Part shown: piece by piece, positions 18,336 to 27,607 of the stretch | How positions within the stretch are numbered: the stretch's first letter is position 1 | Layout: each line of letters starts with the position of its first letter | Source of the DNA: CAZYFH01 sp964646815 | GTDB lineage: Bacteria; Acidobacteriota; Vicinamibacteria; Vicinamibacterales; UBA8438 | Direction: 5' to 3' | DNA: 64,000 nt | Assembly (NCBI GenBank): GCA_964646815.1 | Contig: CAZYFH010000006.1 | Location: 62,001-126,000, forward strand | Notes under the pieces: generated by a model | The model's input: only the letters and a program-made list of their open reading frames with translations | Told to the model about the DNA's origin: nothing | The model's database searches: none | Program-made: the position numbers and the translations under genes

Positions 18336-18851
18336 CTACCGTCCCTGGGCCGCCTGGACCAGCTTCACGACCACGTGGGGCGGGAACTCAAACCTTGTCG
18401 TGATGCCGCCGGTGACGACCCGGAGGGTCCCGGACCGAGGGTCGAACAGCTTTTCGATGGCGATGATGCCCCGGATCGGGTCGCCCGCAGACAACTCGGT
18501 GCCTGGCGTGAAGTTCTCAATATCGATGGATCGCGCCTGGAAGTGTTCCGGTCCCTGCTGCACGCGGAAATCGATGTTCAGCTCGGTGTCCTGATCGGCG
18601 GCGCCCTGCACGTAGAACATCGTCACCTGGCGCGCCTGCGCGCGGAGCTGATACTTCAGCGGTACGTCGAACAGCGCGTCGGTCGTCAAGTCGTTGAGGT
18701 GGACGAGCACAAACGTAAACCCCGCCTCGGTCACCGGCCTCCCGAACTCCTCAAGCAATACATCGACGTCCACCTGATCGGCCGGCTCTTGCCCCGCGCC
18801 GACTGGTGCCACAAGCACGAGCACGGCGAGAGCGATTCCCAGTGTCTTCAT
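18336..18851 (-). CDS. Small exported protein of unknown function
   Basis: The ATG at 18851 gives 171 residues beginning KTLGIALAVLVLVAPVGAGQ, a clear Sec signal; the frame is open further upstream, but that extension lacks signal-peptide character. GAAAGG-like sequence (AGAAAGG) lies about 14 bases before the ATG. The mature part is predicted mostly beta, with segments such as FTFVLVHLNDLTTDALFDVP and ITTRFEFPPHVVVKLVQAAQ. I do not recognise the family. It is 50 bases upstream of the CRTAC1 gene on the same strand, so it probably belongs to the CRTAC1-TPR operon and may be an accessory protein of it. Confidence 0.7.
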   Translation of the reverse strand: MKTLGIALAVLVLVAPVGAGQEPADQVDVDVLLEEFGRPVTEAGFTFVLVHLNDLTTDALFDVPLKYQLRAQARQVTMFYVQGAADQDTELNIDFRVQQGPEHFQARSIDIENFTPGTELSAGDPIRGIIAIEKLFDPRSGTLRVVTGGITTRFEFPPHVVVKLVQAAQGR

Positions 18852-19071
18852 GAGTAGAACGGCCTTTCTTAGAGGAAGCGAGACGACATCAAAAACTAAG
18901 CTCAGCACCGTACCTGATCCAGACGGGCGACGCAAGTCGGCGACCCCCGGGGACATGTCGCGACCAACGCGGCGGGCTCCGATGCGCGTTTCAGCCAGCG
19001 CGACCTCGGAGCGCGCAGCGCACTGCTACGTCCTCAGGCTCGGCGGTGGAAGCGACGACGCGGACCAAACG

Positions 19072-20976
19072 TTACGGGGCCGCCACGTCCGCGCGTGTGC
19101 GGAACTGCAGCCGGGCCACACGGCTGGTCCGCGCGCAGGGGACCCACACGTCGCCGCGGAGATCGTCGACAGCGATGTTCCGCGTCTCGCACCCGATGCT
19201 CGGCAACTGGTAGATCGTCCACTCCTCCGTCGCCGGGTTGAGCTTCACCACCCGATCGTCGCTCAGGAGATTCGCCCACACATTGTGGTCCTTGTCGACG
19301 ACGACGAAATAGGGGTTCCCGTTGATCGGAAGCGGGTAGTACGTCGTCTCGTGCGTCCGGATGTTGATCCGCGCCAAGTTCATGCCGAGGTAGTTCGGCA
19401 CCCAAACAGTGTCCCCGTTCCGGTCCGCGCCGAGCCGGCGTGGGGCCTGCGCGCCGGGCACCGAATTGATCCCGCCCCAGCTCAACGCCCCGACCGACTC
19501 GTAAAACCTCCGGTCGTCCGGCGTCATCACATTTTCTCGGTCGGCCATCCACGGCGGACGCATGATGAACTCGGTCGACTCGCCGGTGCGCGGATCGCCC
19601 TTGACGACCCGCTCGGCGTTGAACTGCGTCCACCACCCGTTCCCGTCGGCGTCCCCCGTCATACCGTAAGTGAAACCATCGGCCGGAGTGACGTTCTGCA
19701 GGTGCTTCCACTCCTCGGTGTCGGGATCGAACCAGATGGAGCCGTAGCGGGTGCCGCCCCAGATCTTCCCCTCGCCGTCGGCGTCGACCGTCACGCTCAC
19801 GCCGCTGCCCATCCCACGCGGGGGGGTGAAGAGCTCGATCATGTCCGTCGACGGGTCGATCCGGCCAAGGCTGCCGTTCGTGTCGAACCACAGGATGCCG
19901 TTCTGGTCGCGGCCGATGCCGTGCGACGACCGCGTGCGTGTCCCGTCGCCGCGCGTCAGCTTGAAGTCGGTCACCTGGCCGGTCGTCGTCTCCAGCTTCG
20001 TGATGGTGCGCCGCATGTTGCCCGCCGACTCGGTCATCCAGGCGTTGCCGTCGTTGTCGACGATCACGTCGTGCAACCCACCCATCGCGCCGTGCATCCC
20101 CGAACCCGGGCCTTCCGACCAATTACTGCCGTCATGCCACGCCAATTCGCCCAGGCGATCGACGGGGATGTCGTACTCGGCGATCACCACACGGGCGGCG
20201 TCACCGGTCGGGCGCGGCTGGAGCTTGAAATCGAGCTCCGAATCCGGACCGCGAACCCGGGCGAGATAGGTCGCCAACTCCGCTTTGTGGTACCGGATGG
20301 TACGATCGCGATAAATGCCGCCCCCCGCTTCGTAGTTGCCGGGTGGCGGGGTGCTGCCGCCAAGCCAGCCGGTGTATGTCGACTGCTCCATCAAATCGAG
20401 TATCGCTAGCCAACCCTGCTCGTCGAATCGGTTCATCAATGCGACGCTCGGAGAATGGCATTCCGTGCAATTCACCCGAAAGATCTCCTTCATCCGCCGA
20501 TCCTCGAACGTCTCTTCCGGCAGCGAGTCGAGCCACTCGGCCCCGGAGAGCTGCGACGTGAAATCGTCGATCGGTGTCACGACCAGCGCCTGGGTCGCCT
20601 CTCGTCCCGCAGCCAGCATCAGCTCTGCCGATGGCCGATCAAACCCGACCGCCTGCGCCCAGAGGTGATAGCGGCCGTCGTCGAGCGGTGGAAAGACGTA
20701 TCGGCCCTGCTCGTCGCTGAAAACCGTGGTCGTGAAGGTCTTGCCCATTGCGCGCGCGGACACGGCAACACCCTCGACGGTCGAGCCGTTCGCCGCGCGG
20801 ATGACGCCGTGCAGCGTCACGCTCGTTGCTGTTTGCGCAGCCGCCGCGCTGGCGGAGCGTGCCGGCGCGTGCCCCTCGGTCATGACGGGCACCACCGCAC
20901 CGACACCGATAGCAAAGACAGCAACGAGCCCGAAACCGTATCGTCCGCTCGCGCCGTTCATCCAGTTACTTGCCAC
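19072..20976 (-). CDS. Secreted regulatory-like domain + cytochrome c + Vgb-like propeller fusion
   Basis: The start is the GTG at 20976, four bases after GAGGAGGAATC; the product has 634 residues. Residues 1-47 hold an export signal; 50-115 form a carboxypeptidase-regulatory-like beta domain (VTLHGVIRAANGSTVEGVAV). Around 165-250 is a cytochrome c-like segment with the heme motif CTECH. From about 280 to 620 is a virginiamycin B lyase/streptogramin-lyase-type propeller with repeats such as GGLHDVIVDNDGNAWMTE and VPNYLGMNLARINIRT. Propellers of this type usually bind or cleave small molecules; joined to a heme the protein may be an oxidoreductase or sensor in the periplasm. A cytochrome c gene lies 70 bases upstream in the same direction. 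Confidence 0.85.
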   Translation of the reverse strand: MASNWMNGASGRYGFGLVAVFAIGVGAVVPVMTEGHAPARSASAAAAQTATSVTLHGVIRAANGSTVEGVAVSARAMGKTFTTTVFSDEQGRYVFPPLDDGRYHLWAQAVGFDRPSAELMLAAGREATQALVVTPIDDFTSQLSGAEWLDSLPEETFEDRRMKEIFRVNCTECHSPSVALMNRFDEQGWLAILDLMEQSTYTGWLGGSTPPPGNYEAGGGIYRDRTIRYHKAELATYLARVRGPDSELDFKLQPRPTGDAARVVIAEYDIPVDRLGELAWHDGSNWSEGPGSGMHGAMGGLHDVIVDNDGNAWMTESAGNMRRTITKLETTTGQVTDFKLTRGDGTRTRSSHGIGRDQNGILWFDTNGSLGRIDPSTDMIELFTPPRGMGSGVSVTVDADGEGKIWGGTRYGSIWFDPDTEEWKHLQNVTPADGFTYGMTGDADGNGWWTQFNAERVVKGDPRTGESTEFIMRPPWMADRENVMTPDDRRFYESVGALSWGGINSVPGAQAPRRLGADRNGDTVWVPNYLGMNLARINIRTHETTYYPLPINGNPYFVVVDKDHNVWANLLSDDRVVKLNPATEEWTIYQLPSIGCETRNIAVDDLRGDVWVPCARTSRVARLQFRTRADVAAP

Positions 20977-21046
20977 GATTCCTCCTCGTGACTAGACCCG
21001 ACCTCATACATGCGCCTGCGTTGCCGCGGCGCTTGGGTGACATCGG

Positions 21047-21460
21047 CTAGTCAGGCCGTGCGTCCGGGGTCACCGTCTTCAAATACGCGACGATGTGATC
21101 GATCTGCGTCGACCGTAACGCGTGTCGAAATCCTGGCATGCGGTCCGAGCCGCTTTCGATTAGCTCGCGCGCCGCGGGCTCCGAACCGGAGGCGAAGGTC
21201 CGCTGGTCCAACCACGGTCCTGGCGTGCGATTCAGCGGTTGCCCGACGGGGTCGTGACAGATTGCGCAGCGCTGAACGAATAGGCGGCGCCCGGTGAGTT
21301 CGGTGTCGGACAGCGATGAGGCCGTGCCGAGCTTCCGCATGTCGTACACGGTCCGCTCGACGTCTGGCGTCGTTCGCGATCCCCGCTGCGCGTCGAGCGA
21401 CTGCGCGGCAGTCGCAACCCACCCGAGTAGCAACACCGCACCGACCCGCCCCCATCGCAT
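21047..21460 (-). CDS. Small periplasmic c-type cytochrome
   Basis: The 137-residue product starts at ATG 21460 with GAGGAG five bases upstream. It has a Sec signal (GRVGAVLLLGWVATAAQSLD) and one heme site CAICH near residue 68, in the context GRRLFVQRCAICHDPVGQ. A Met in RMPGFRHALRSTQID about 40 residues later is the likely axial ligand. These features define a class I monoheme cytochrome c, an electron carrier. It is the first gene of a minus-strand unit with the heme-propeller protein at 19072 and may be its redox partner. Confidence 0.9.
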   Translation of the reverse strand: MRWGRVGAVLLLGWVATAAQSLDAQRGSRTTPDVERTVYDMRKLGTASSLSDTELTGRRLFVQRCAICHDPVGQPLNRTPGPWLDQRTFASGSEPAARELIESGSDRMPGFRHALRSTQIDHIVAYLKTVTPDARPD

Positions 21461-21540
21461 GTCGACTCCTCACCCGCCGCGTGGGTCAGGCCCGTAGCAT
21501 AACCCACACCCCGGCCGTGCGGAAGGGAACCGACGTTTGC

Positions 21541-21546
21541 TATGAT
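21541..21546 (+). promoter_or_regulatory. Possible -10 box for the DLQGVW gene pair
   Basis: TGCTATGATCC provides a TATGAT -10 in the 142-base gap between divergent genes. No good -35 was found. TATGCT on the reverse strand (21501-21496) could serve the cytochrome gene. Confidence 0.35.
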
Positions 21547-21602
21547 CCAGGCTTCTGGCGGGAGTGTGTCGATGTCAGGCCCGCCATCCAGGAGGTGTTC
21601 CG

Positions 21603-22580
21603 GTGACCCATCGTTCCCTCACAGCCGTCGGCGTGCTCGGACTTATGTGCTTCGTTCTCGCGTCGACCAACGCGGCGGGTCAGGAGGCGTCCGCGCGGAC
21701 ACCGGACGGACAGCCCGACCTGCAGGGCGTTTGGAACTTCTCGACGGCGACCCCGATGGAACGCCCCCCGGAACTGGCTGGGAAAGAAACGCTGACAGCC
21801 GAGGAAGCGGCCGAATGGGAACTGACGCTCGCCGAACAGCGCGCCGGACTCGAATCGGAGCTCGAGACCGCGCCGCTCGAGGCGCGGGTCGGCTACAGCC
21901 TCCGTGTCTGGTTCGAGTGGGGTGACTCGCTCGACGAGCGCCAACGAACGTCACTCATCGTCAATCCGCCGAACGGTCGCATCCCAGCCGTCCGACCGAA
22001 GGTCGAAGCGAACCGTGAGCTGACGCGCATCCTTCGTGGGCGGCACGCGCACGGCCCCGAGGATCGCGGCTTCTCCGAACGCTGCCTGCTCGGCTTCAAC
22101 TCGGGTCCACCGATGACACCGAGCGCCTATAACAACAACATGCAGCTCTTCCAGACGGCCAACCACGTCGTCATTCTCAACGAGATGGTCCACAACGCGC
22201 GGATCATTCCGCTCGACGGGCGGCCCCATCTTCCGGCCGACCTTCCGCAATACGTCGGCGACTCCCGCGCGAGCTGGGAGGGGGACACATTGGTCATCGA
22301 GACGCGGAACTTCCTCGGCGAAACGTCGCTCGGCGGATCGAGCCAGACGATGCACCTCGTCGAGCGGTTCACGCGTCGCGACGCGGAAACGTTGATCTAC
22401 GAGTTCACCGTCAGCGACCCGACGACCTGGGAGGGCCCATGGACCGCCCAGGTGCTCATGACGAAGAACGACGAGCCGCTCTACGAGTACGCGTGCCACG
22501 AAGGCAACTACTCCATGGCCAGCTCGCTCTCGGGCGCCCGCGCCCTCGAAGCGAGGGAGGCAGAAAGCGAAGAGCAGTAG
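21603..22580 (+). CDS. DLQGVW-family secreted protein, paralogue 1
   Basis: The GTG at 21603 is preceded by CAGGAGGTG with seven-base spacing, giving 325 residues with a Sec signal (THRSLTAVGVLGLMCFVLAS). I name the family by its motif PDLQGVWNFSTATPMERP near the mature N-terminus. Other landmarks are TSLIVNPPNGRIP, SAYNNNMQLFQT, IIPLDGRPHLP, VGDSRASWEGDTLVIET and, at the end, YACHEGNYSM. The domain is unassigned by me; the beta-rich pattern with conserved His, Asp and Cys could bind a ligand or metal. Four more paralogues occur in the window (22656, 44590, 47352, 52260), always secreted. It is in tandem with the next gene, 75 bases apart. Confidence 0.85.
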   Translation: MTHRSLTAVGVLGLMCFVLASTNAAGQEASARTPDGQPDLQGVWNFSTATPMERPPELAGKETLTAEEAAEWELTLAEQRAGLESELETAPLEARVGYSLRVWFEWGDSLDERQRTSLIVNPPNGRIPAVRPKVEANRELTRILRGRHAHGPEDRGFSERCLLGFNSGPPMTPSAYNNNMQLFQTANHVVILNEMVHNARIIPLDGRPHLPADLPQYVGDSRASWEGDTLVIETRNFLGETSLGGSSQTMHLVERFTRRDAETLIYEFTVSDPTTWEGPWTAQVLMTKNDEPLYEYACHEGNYSMASSLSGARALEAREAESEEQ

Positions 22581-22655
22581 GGCGTCACCACCCGGAGTCT
22601 CCATGGCGCAGTCCATGGGTCTCCAGCGCAAAGAGGGCGGGCAAGGAGATTCGAG

Positions 22656-23639
22656 ATGAGTCAGCGCCTCACGACCGTCGGCGTCGTCGGTTTCGCGTGT
22701 GCCATCGTCGCGTTGGTACCCAGTGTCGCCGCTGGTCAGGACGCAGTGCCGCGCACTTCGGATGGACAACCCGACCTGCAGGGCGTCTGGAACTTTTCGA
22801 CCGCGACGCCGATGGAGCGACCCGAGGAGTTGTCCGGGAAGGACTCGCTGACGGCCGAAGAAGCCGCGGCCTGGGAACAGGAGCGCAACGAGCGGCGTGC
22901 AGCGAACGAATCGGCGAACGAGGATGCCCCTGCGGGCGCAAAGCTCGGGTACTCCGTGCGCGTCTGGTTCGAGGACGGTGTAACGCTCTCCGACCAGCGG
23001 ACGTCGCTGGTGGTGAATCCACCGGATGGGCGCATTCCCGCCGCGCGACCGAAGGTCGAGGCCCAGGCGGCATTGCGTCGCGTCCTGAGGAACCGGCACG
23101 CGCACGGACCGGAGGATCGCGGCAGCTCGGAACGCTGCCTGCTCGGTTTCAACTCAGGACCGCCGATGACGCCGAGTGCCTACAACAACAACGTGCAGCT
23201 CTTTCAAACCGCTGACCACGTGGTCATCCTCAACGAGATGGTCCACAACGCGCGCATCATTCCGCTCGACGGGCGACCGCATCTGCCGTCGGACCTCCCG
23301 CAATACGTCGGCGATTCACGGGCGAGCTGGGAAGGCGATACGCTGATCGTCGAGACGCGGAACTTCCTCGGCGCAACGTCGCTCCGGGGCTCAAGTGCCA
23401 ACCTCCATCTGGTCGAGCGCTTCACGCGCATCGACACCGACAACCTGCTCTATGAGTTCACCGTCAGCGATCCGACGACCTGGGCAGGCCCCTGGACGGC
23501 GCAGGTGCAGATGACACGAACGGACGAGCCCCTCTACGAGTACGCCTGTCACGAGGGGAATTACTCGATGGCCAGTTCACTCTCGGGCGCCCGTGCGATG
23601 GAGGCGAGAGAAGCGGCCGCGTCTGAAGAGCAGCAGTAG
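22656..23639 (+). CDS. DLQGVW-family secreted protein, paralogue 2
   Basis: The ATG at 22656 has AAGGAG eight bases upstream; the product has 327 residues with a Sec signal (LTTVGVVGFACAIVALVPSV). It is very similar to paralogue 1 along its whole length: DLQGVWNFSTATPMERPEEL, NPPDGRIPAARPKVEA, AYNNNVQLFQTADHVVILNE, FLGATSLRGSS and YACHEGNYSMASSLSGARAM. A recent tandem duplication is the simplest explanation. It converges on the HxxSHH gene at 23757 across a shared hairpin terminator. The function is unknown. Confidence 0.85.
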   Translation: MSQRLTTVGVVGFACAIVALVPSVAAGQDAVPRTSDGQPDLQGVWNFSTATPMERPEELSGKDSLTAEEAAAWEQERNERRAANESANEDAPAGAKLGYSVRVWFEDGVTLSDQRTSLVVNPPDGRIPAARPKVEAQAALRRVLRNRHAHGPEDRGSSERCLLGFNSGPPMTPSAYNNNVQLFQTADHVVILNEMVHNARIIPLDGRPHLPSDLPQYVGDSRASWEGDTLIVETRNFLGATSLRGSSANLHLVERFTRIDTDNLLYEFTVSDPTTWAGPWTAQVQMTRTDEPLYEYACHEGNYSMASSLSGARAMEAREAAASEEQQ

Positions 23640-23700
23640 CGTCCCGCTAGCGCGCCGTCGCGCAGGCCGTCAGTTCAGGCCTTGCCCCGCGAGACACACG

Positions 23701-23732
23701 AAGGGGCGCTCGCCGCATGGCCAGCGCCCCTT
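23701..23732. terminator. Hairpin terminator between convergent genes
   Basis: AAGGGGCGCT and AGCGCCCCTT form a 10-bp stem with a 12-base loop. The stem ends in A/T pairs and T-rich sequence follows on the plus strand (CTTCGTT). It sits between the stop at 23639 and the convergent stop at 23757, so it may act in both directions. Confidence 0.7.
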
Positions 23733-23756
23733 CTTCGTTCGCGGGTGCCCGTCGTC

Positions 23757-25106
23757 CTACACGTCCGACAGGTGCGCCGGCTCGAATTCCAGGTGGCCCG
23801 TGCTGTCGCCCAGCGCGTCCGTCGGCACGCCGCTCTTGTCCAGCACCGTGAGCAGCAGGTTCGCCATCGGGGTGTCCGGTGCGTACTGGATGTGACGTCC
23901 GCTCTTCAGCCGCCCCCCAGCACCACCCAGCATGAGAATCGGGAGCGGCGAATGGTTGTGACGGTTGCCGTCCGAGAGCCCGCTGCCGTACACCAGCATC
24001 ATGTGATCCAGGAGCGACCCGTCGCCGTCAGGTGTCGCGTCCAGCTTCCCGAGAAACTGGGCCAGTTGCTGCACGTGATACGTGTTGATCTTGGCGATCT
24101 TCTCTTTCTTCTCGGGCTTATTCTGATGGTGCGATGTGGAATGATGGGAGTCGCGGATCCCGATCGCGGGATACGTACGGTTGCTTAGCTCCCGCCCGAT
24201 CAGGAACGTGATGACGCGTGTGATGTCAGCCTGATACGCGAGCAGCTGCAGGTCAAACATCACGCTGATGTGCTCCTCGAACGTGTCGGGCACACCGAGC
24301 GGAACCGCGAGATCGCGCGGTCCTTCCAGGTTGCGCTGTTCCGTCCGCTGAATCCGACGCTCGACGTCACGAATGGCCTCGAGATACTCGGTGACGCGGT
24401 CGGTATCAGCCGGACCGACCGCCTGCTTGAGACGAGAGACGTCGTCGAGCACCGAGTCGAGGATGCTCCGGTCCTCCCGCATCCGAGCGATCCGCTCCTC
24501 CGGTGTGCCTCCTGCACCGAACATGCGCCGAAAGACCTTGCGCGGGTCGGTCTCGACGGGGAGCGGCGTCGTCGGTGTGCGCCACGACAGCGTGTTCATG
24601 TAGGCGCAGCTGTAGCCGCTGTCGCAGTTCCCGACCAGGTCAATCGTCTCGAGCGCGAGCTCAAGGGAGGCGAGCTGCGTATCCTGACCCAGCTCGGCTG
24701 CGGCGATCTGATCGGCTGTCACGCCGAGGCGGACATCCGCTCCTTCCGTTCGTTTCGCGTGGACCCCACTCAACCAAGCCGCCGTGCCACGCGAGTGGTC
24801 ACCGGCGCCGTCGTTGTACGCGTTTGCCTGCAGGTGGGCCAGCCCGCTGAGGACGAGCGTCTGGTGCCGGAACGGCTCGAGCGGGCTGAGAATCGGCGAG
24901 AACCGGAAGTCGGCGCCCTCCCCGACCGGCGTCCAGTTGTCCATGTCGGCACCGTTCGGCACATAGATAAAGCCGACGCGGCGGGCCGGCGTGGCGGCCA
25001 TCGCCGACAGCGCCGGGACCATCGAGTCGAGCAGCGGCAGTGCGAGCGTCGCACCGACGCCACGCAGAAACGTTCGCCGTGGCAGCGCCATCTTCGTGAC
25101 GATCAT
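23757..25106 (-). CDS. HxxSHH (DUF1552) family Tat-exported protein, copy 1
   Basis: The 449-residue product starts at ATG 25106, overlapping the PSD/PSCyt gene stop (ATGA), with GAGGAG eight bases upstream. The N-terminus has a twin-arginine signal PRRTFLRG followed by VGATLALPLLDSMVPAL. The family hallmark HSTSHH occurs near residue 320, and RVGFIYVPNGADMDNWTP and VYGSGLSDGNRHNHSPLPIL match conserved DUF1552 blocks. The fold is related to alkaline phosphatase/sulfatase-like (DUF1501/1552) proteins; the Tat signal suggests folding with a cofactor before export. It is always next to PSD/PSCyt cytochromes in Planctomycetes and Acidobacteriota, as here, and is the presumed partner of that protein. 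Its reaction is unknown. Confidence 0.92.
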   Translation of the reverse strand: MIVTKMALPRRTFLRGVGATLALPLLDSMVPALSAMAATPARRVGFIYVPNGADMDNWTPVGEGADFRFSPILSPLEPFRHQTLVLSGLAHLQANAYNDGAGDHSRGTAAWLSGVHAKRTEGADVRLGVTADQIAAAELGQDTQLASLELALETIDLVGNCDSGYSCAYMNTLSWRTPTTPLPVETDPRKVFRRMFGAGGTPEERIARMREDRSILDSVLDDVSRLKQAVGPADTDRVTEYLEAIRDVERRIQRTEQRNLEGPRDLAVPLGVPDTFEEHISVMFDLQLLAYQADITRVITFLIGRELSNRTYPAIGIRDSHHSTSHHQNKPEKKEKIAKINTYHVQQLAQFLGKLDATPDGDGSLLDHMMLVYGSGLSDGNRHNHSPLPILMLGGAGGRLKSGRHIQYAPDTPMANLLLTVLDKSGVPTDALGDSTGHLEFEPAHLSDV

Positions 25107-27598
25107 GATTGCGTTCTCCTCATTTGAAACGGCACGCTCTCGACGATACCCATGATCAGCGCAGAAAATCGATAGTCGTGCCGCGCGGCCTCCCGCCTGA
25201 TCGCACGCACGGCTGGGTTGTCATAGTGCTCGACACCGCGCCCCAGCGCATACGTGAGCAGGCGCTCGGTCACGACCTCGACGAACAAGGACGGATCGCG
25301 AAGCAGCGCGTCGCGGAGCTCGCCTGGACCGTCGAACGGCGCGCCGCTCGGCAGCGTCCCCGTCGCGTCGACCGGTGCGTCGGCATCGGTGGCGCGCCAC
25401 GCCCCGACCGCGTCAAAATGCTCGAGCGCAAAGCCGAGTGGATCCATCACCTTGTGGCAGCTCGCGCAGACCGGATTCGCTCGATGCTGGACCATCGCCT
25501 CGCGCATCGACTGCGGGTGCCCATCCGCGGTCGACTCATCGAGCGGCGGCACGTTGGCCGGCGGGTCTGGCGGTGGCGAGCCGAGGATGTTCTCGAGCAG
25601 CCACTTCCCGCGCAGGACGGGTGACGTGCGGTTGGGATATGACGTCACCATGAGAATACTCGCCTGCCCCAGCAGCCCGCCTCGCGGACTGTCGTCCGGC
25701 AGATCAATCCGGCGGAAATGACTGCCATAGATGTTGGGGATCCCGTAATGCCGCGCCAACCGCTCGTTCGCGAACGTGAAGCGTGCAGTCAGCAGCTCGA
25801 GCGCGCTGCGATCTTCGCGCACGATCGTCTCGAACAACAACTCCGTCTCGCGCCGCATCGCCGCGCGCAAGTTGTCGTCGAAATCGGGGAAGCGACGGGC
25901 GTCGGGGATCGTGTGCGGCACGTTGCGGAGATACAGCCACTGTCCAGCGAAGTTGGCCACGAGCGCCTGCGCACGCTCGTCGCGCAGCATACGCCCCACC
26001 TGCCGGTCGAGCATCCCTGGCTGGCGCAGTCGGCCACCCTCAGCCAGCGCCAGCAGCTCGTCGTCCGGGCCGCTGCTCCAGAGGAAGAACGAGAGGCGTG
26101 AAGCAAGCTCGAGATCGCTGACGCGGTAGATAGTGTCCGGCTCGAGGTCTGGGGGATCATGCTCGATGCGAAAGATGAAATCGGGGCTCACCAACAGCCG
26201 TTGCAGTGCTCGCTGGACACCAGCCTCGAACCCGCGTCCGTCGGCACGCGCCGCTTCGTAGAAGGCGAGCAGCGTCGCAACCTCCCCATCGGTGACCGGC
26301 CGGCGATAGGCGCGGCGCGCGAGCGTCGTGACAATCTGATGGGCGCAGGCCGGCTCATCCGTCTCGGTCGCCGGTTCGCAGACGAAGATGCGGTCACGAG
26401 ACGGTGTGTCGCCGACACGCGCGTCATATGGCCCCGTGATGGTGACTGTATCGATGTGTGGCAACCCCCCACCGGAGGTGTCGGCGAGGACCGCGAAGCT
26501 GCGGAGATACGGGAGACGCGTTTCCTCAACCTGCGCGGCCGGCCGGTCGAGAAACGTCACGCCGATGGAGCGCCGCCCCGCCGTGATCGGGACGCGCACG
26601 TTGAGGCCCGCGTCCAGCGGGGCGTCGTCGTCGACGCGGCTGCGTTCAGCGTCGTCTTCTGATTCTTCTTCTTCGCCGTCGTCCCCGTCCTCATCGCCGT
26701 CGCCGGGCTTCGGCGCCCTTTTTTTCGGGCCCACCGTGAACAGCTCGATGCGCTCGCCGTCGATTGTGATCTCGAGCTCGTGTGGCTCGGTCAGCCCGGC
26801 GATGCGGCCACCGATGAAGTTGCGCTGCAGCCGGACCTGGATGAGGTACTCGCCGTCGACAGGGAAATACCGGTCGATGCGCGTCCCGCCGCGCGTCCCG
26901 AACGGCAACCCCTCGAGGCCGTAGTCCTGCGTGAGATCCGGCGCGACGCGGTGCGTGATCTCTTCCAGTGCGATCGCCGGGTCGCCCACCGCCTGCGCGC
27001 TGATCACCCTCGCGGCGTCGAGATACCCCTCGAGCAGCGTCGGTGAGACACGCAGGATGTCGCCGATGTTGTCGAAGCCATAGCTCGCGTCGTCGGGTGG
27101 CAGGAGCCCGACGGCGTCGACCTCCAGTGCGAGCAGGTCGCCCACCACGTTGGCGTACTCCGTGCGGTTGAGGCGATGCAGCGACGGTGGGCGGCCGGGG
27201 TTCGGGGCATCCGTCGCCGCGCCGTCAAGCTCCGACTCTAACCAGGACGCTAGGACGTCGTACGCGGCGTCATCCGGCCGCGGCCGGGGTGATGGCGGCA
27301 TTGTGCGCGTCCGGAGCTTACGCGCCACCTTCTCCCACGTCGCCGCGTCATCGCCAACCCGCTCAAGATTCGCGACATCGAGCGCGAGATCGGCGGTTCT
27401 GAGTCGCTCGTTGTGACAGGTGACGCAGTAGCGGTCGAGGACGGCGCGGTGCGCCGCTGCGGGCGCTTCGTGTGACGGGGCCGCCTGAGTGGCGTTCAGC
27501 GGGCGGCGCACAAGCGGTGCGTGCGGGAGAGCGAAGGTCGTGGCCTGCAGGCTGGCTCCCGCCAACGCTACCCCGCCCATGAAGAGCACACCCTTCAC
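25103..27598 (-). CDS. PSD/PSCyt diheme cytochrome-like protein (DUF1587-1595-1592-1588-1585), copy 1
   Basis: I choose the GTG at 27598, not the frame start at 27721, because a TTGGCA-17-GATAAT promoter ends just before it and it yields a proper signal (KGVLFMGGVALAGASLQATT). The 831 residues contain an N-terminal heme site CVTCH (58-62), then PSD3 (HRLNRTEYANVVGDLL), PSD5/PSD4 (LARRAYRRPVTDGEVATLL; LASRLSFFLWSSGPDDELL), PSCyt3 (TSPVLRGKWLLENILG) with a second heme site CASCH (711-715), and PSD2 at the C-terminus (ERLLTYALGRGVEHYD). An acidic insertion rich in Asp and Glu separates the carbohydrate-binding-like region around residues 290-330. It is an exported diheme protein, coupled to the HxxSHH gene. 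Confidence 0.92.
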   Translation of the reverse strand: MKGVLFMGGVALAGASLQATTFALPHAPLVRRPLNATQAAPSHEAPAAAHRAVLDRYCVTCHNERLRTADLALDVANLERVGDDAATWEKVARKLRTRTMPPSPRPRPDDAAYDVLASWLESELDGAATDAPNPGRPPSLHRLNRTEYANVVGDLLALEVDAVGLLPPDDASYGFDNIGDILRVSPTLLEGYLDAARVISAQAVGDPAIALEEITHRVAPDLTQDYGLEGLPFGTRGGTRIDRYFPVDGEYLIQVRLQRNFIGGRIAGLTEPHELEITIDGERIELFTVGPKKRAPKPGDGDEDGDDGEEEESEDDAERSRVDDDAPLDAGLNVRVPITAGRRSIGVTFLDRPAAQVEETRLPYLRSFAVLADTSGGGLPHIDTVTITGPYDARVGDTPSRDRIFVCEPATETDEPACAHQIVTTLARRAYRRPVTDGEVATLLAFYEAARADGRGFEAGVQRALQRLLVSPDFIFRIEHDPPDLEPDTIYRVSDLELASRLSFFLWSSGPDDELLALAEGGRLRQPGMLDRQVGRMLRDERAQALVANFAGQWLYLRNVPHTIPDARRFPDFDDNLRAAMRRETELLFETIVREDRSALELLTARFTFANERLARHYGIPNIYGSHFRRIDLPDDSPRGGLLGQASILMVTSYPNRTSPVLRGKWLLENILGSPPPDPPANVPPLDESTADGHPQSMREAMVQHRANPVCASCHKVMDPLGFALEHFDAVGAWRATDADAPVDATGTLPSGAPFDGPGELRDALLRDPSLFVEVVTERLLTYALGRGVEHYDNPAVRAIRREAARHDYRFSALIMGIVESVPFQMRRTQS

Positions 27599-27607
27599 AA
27601 GGCTAGG

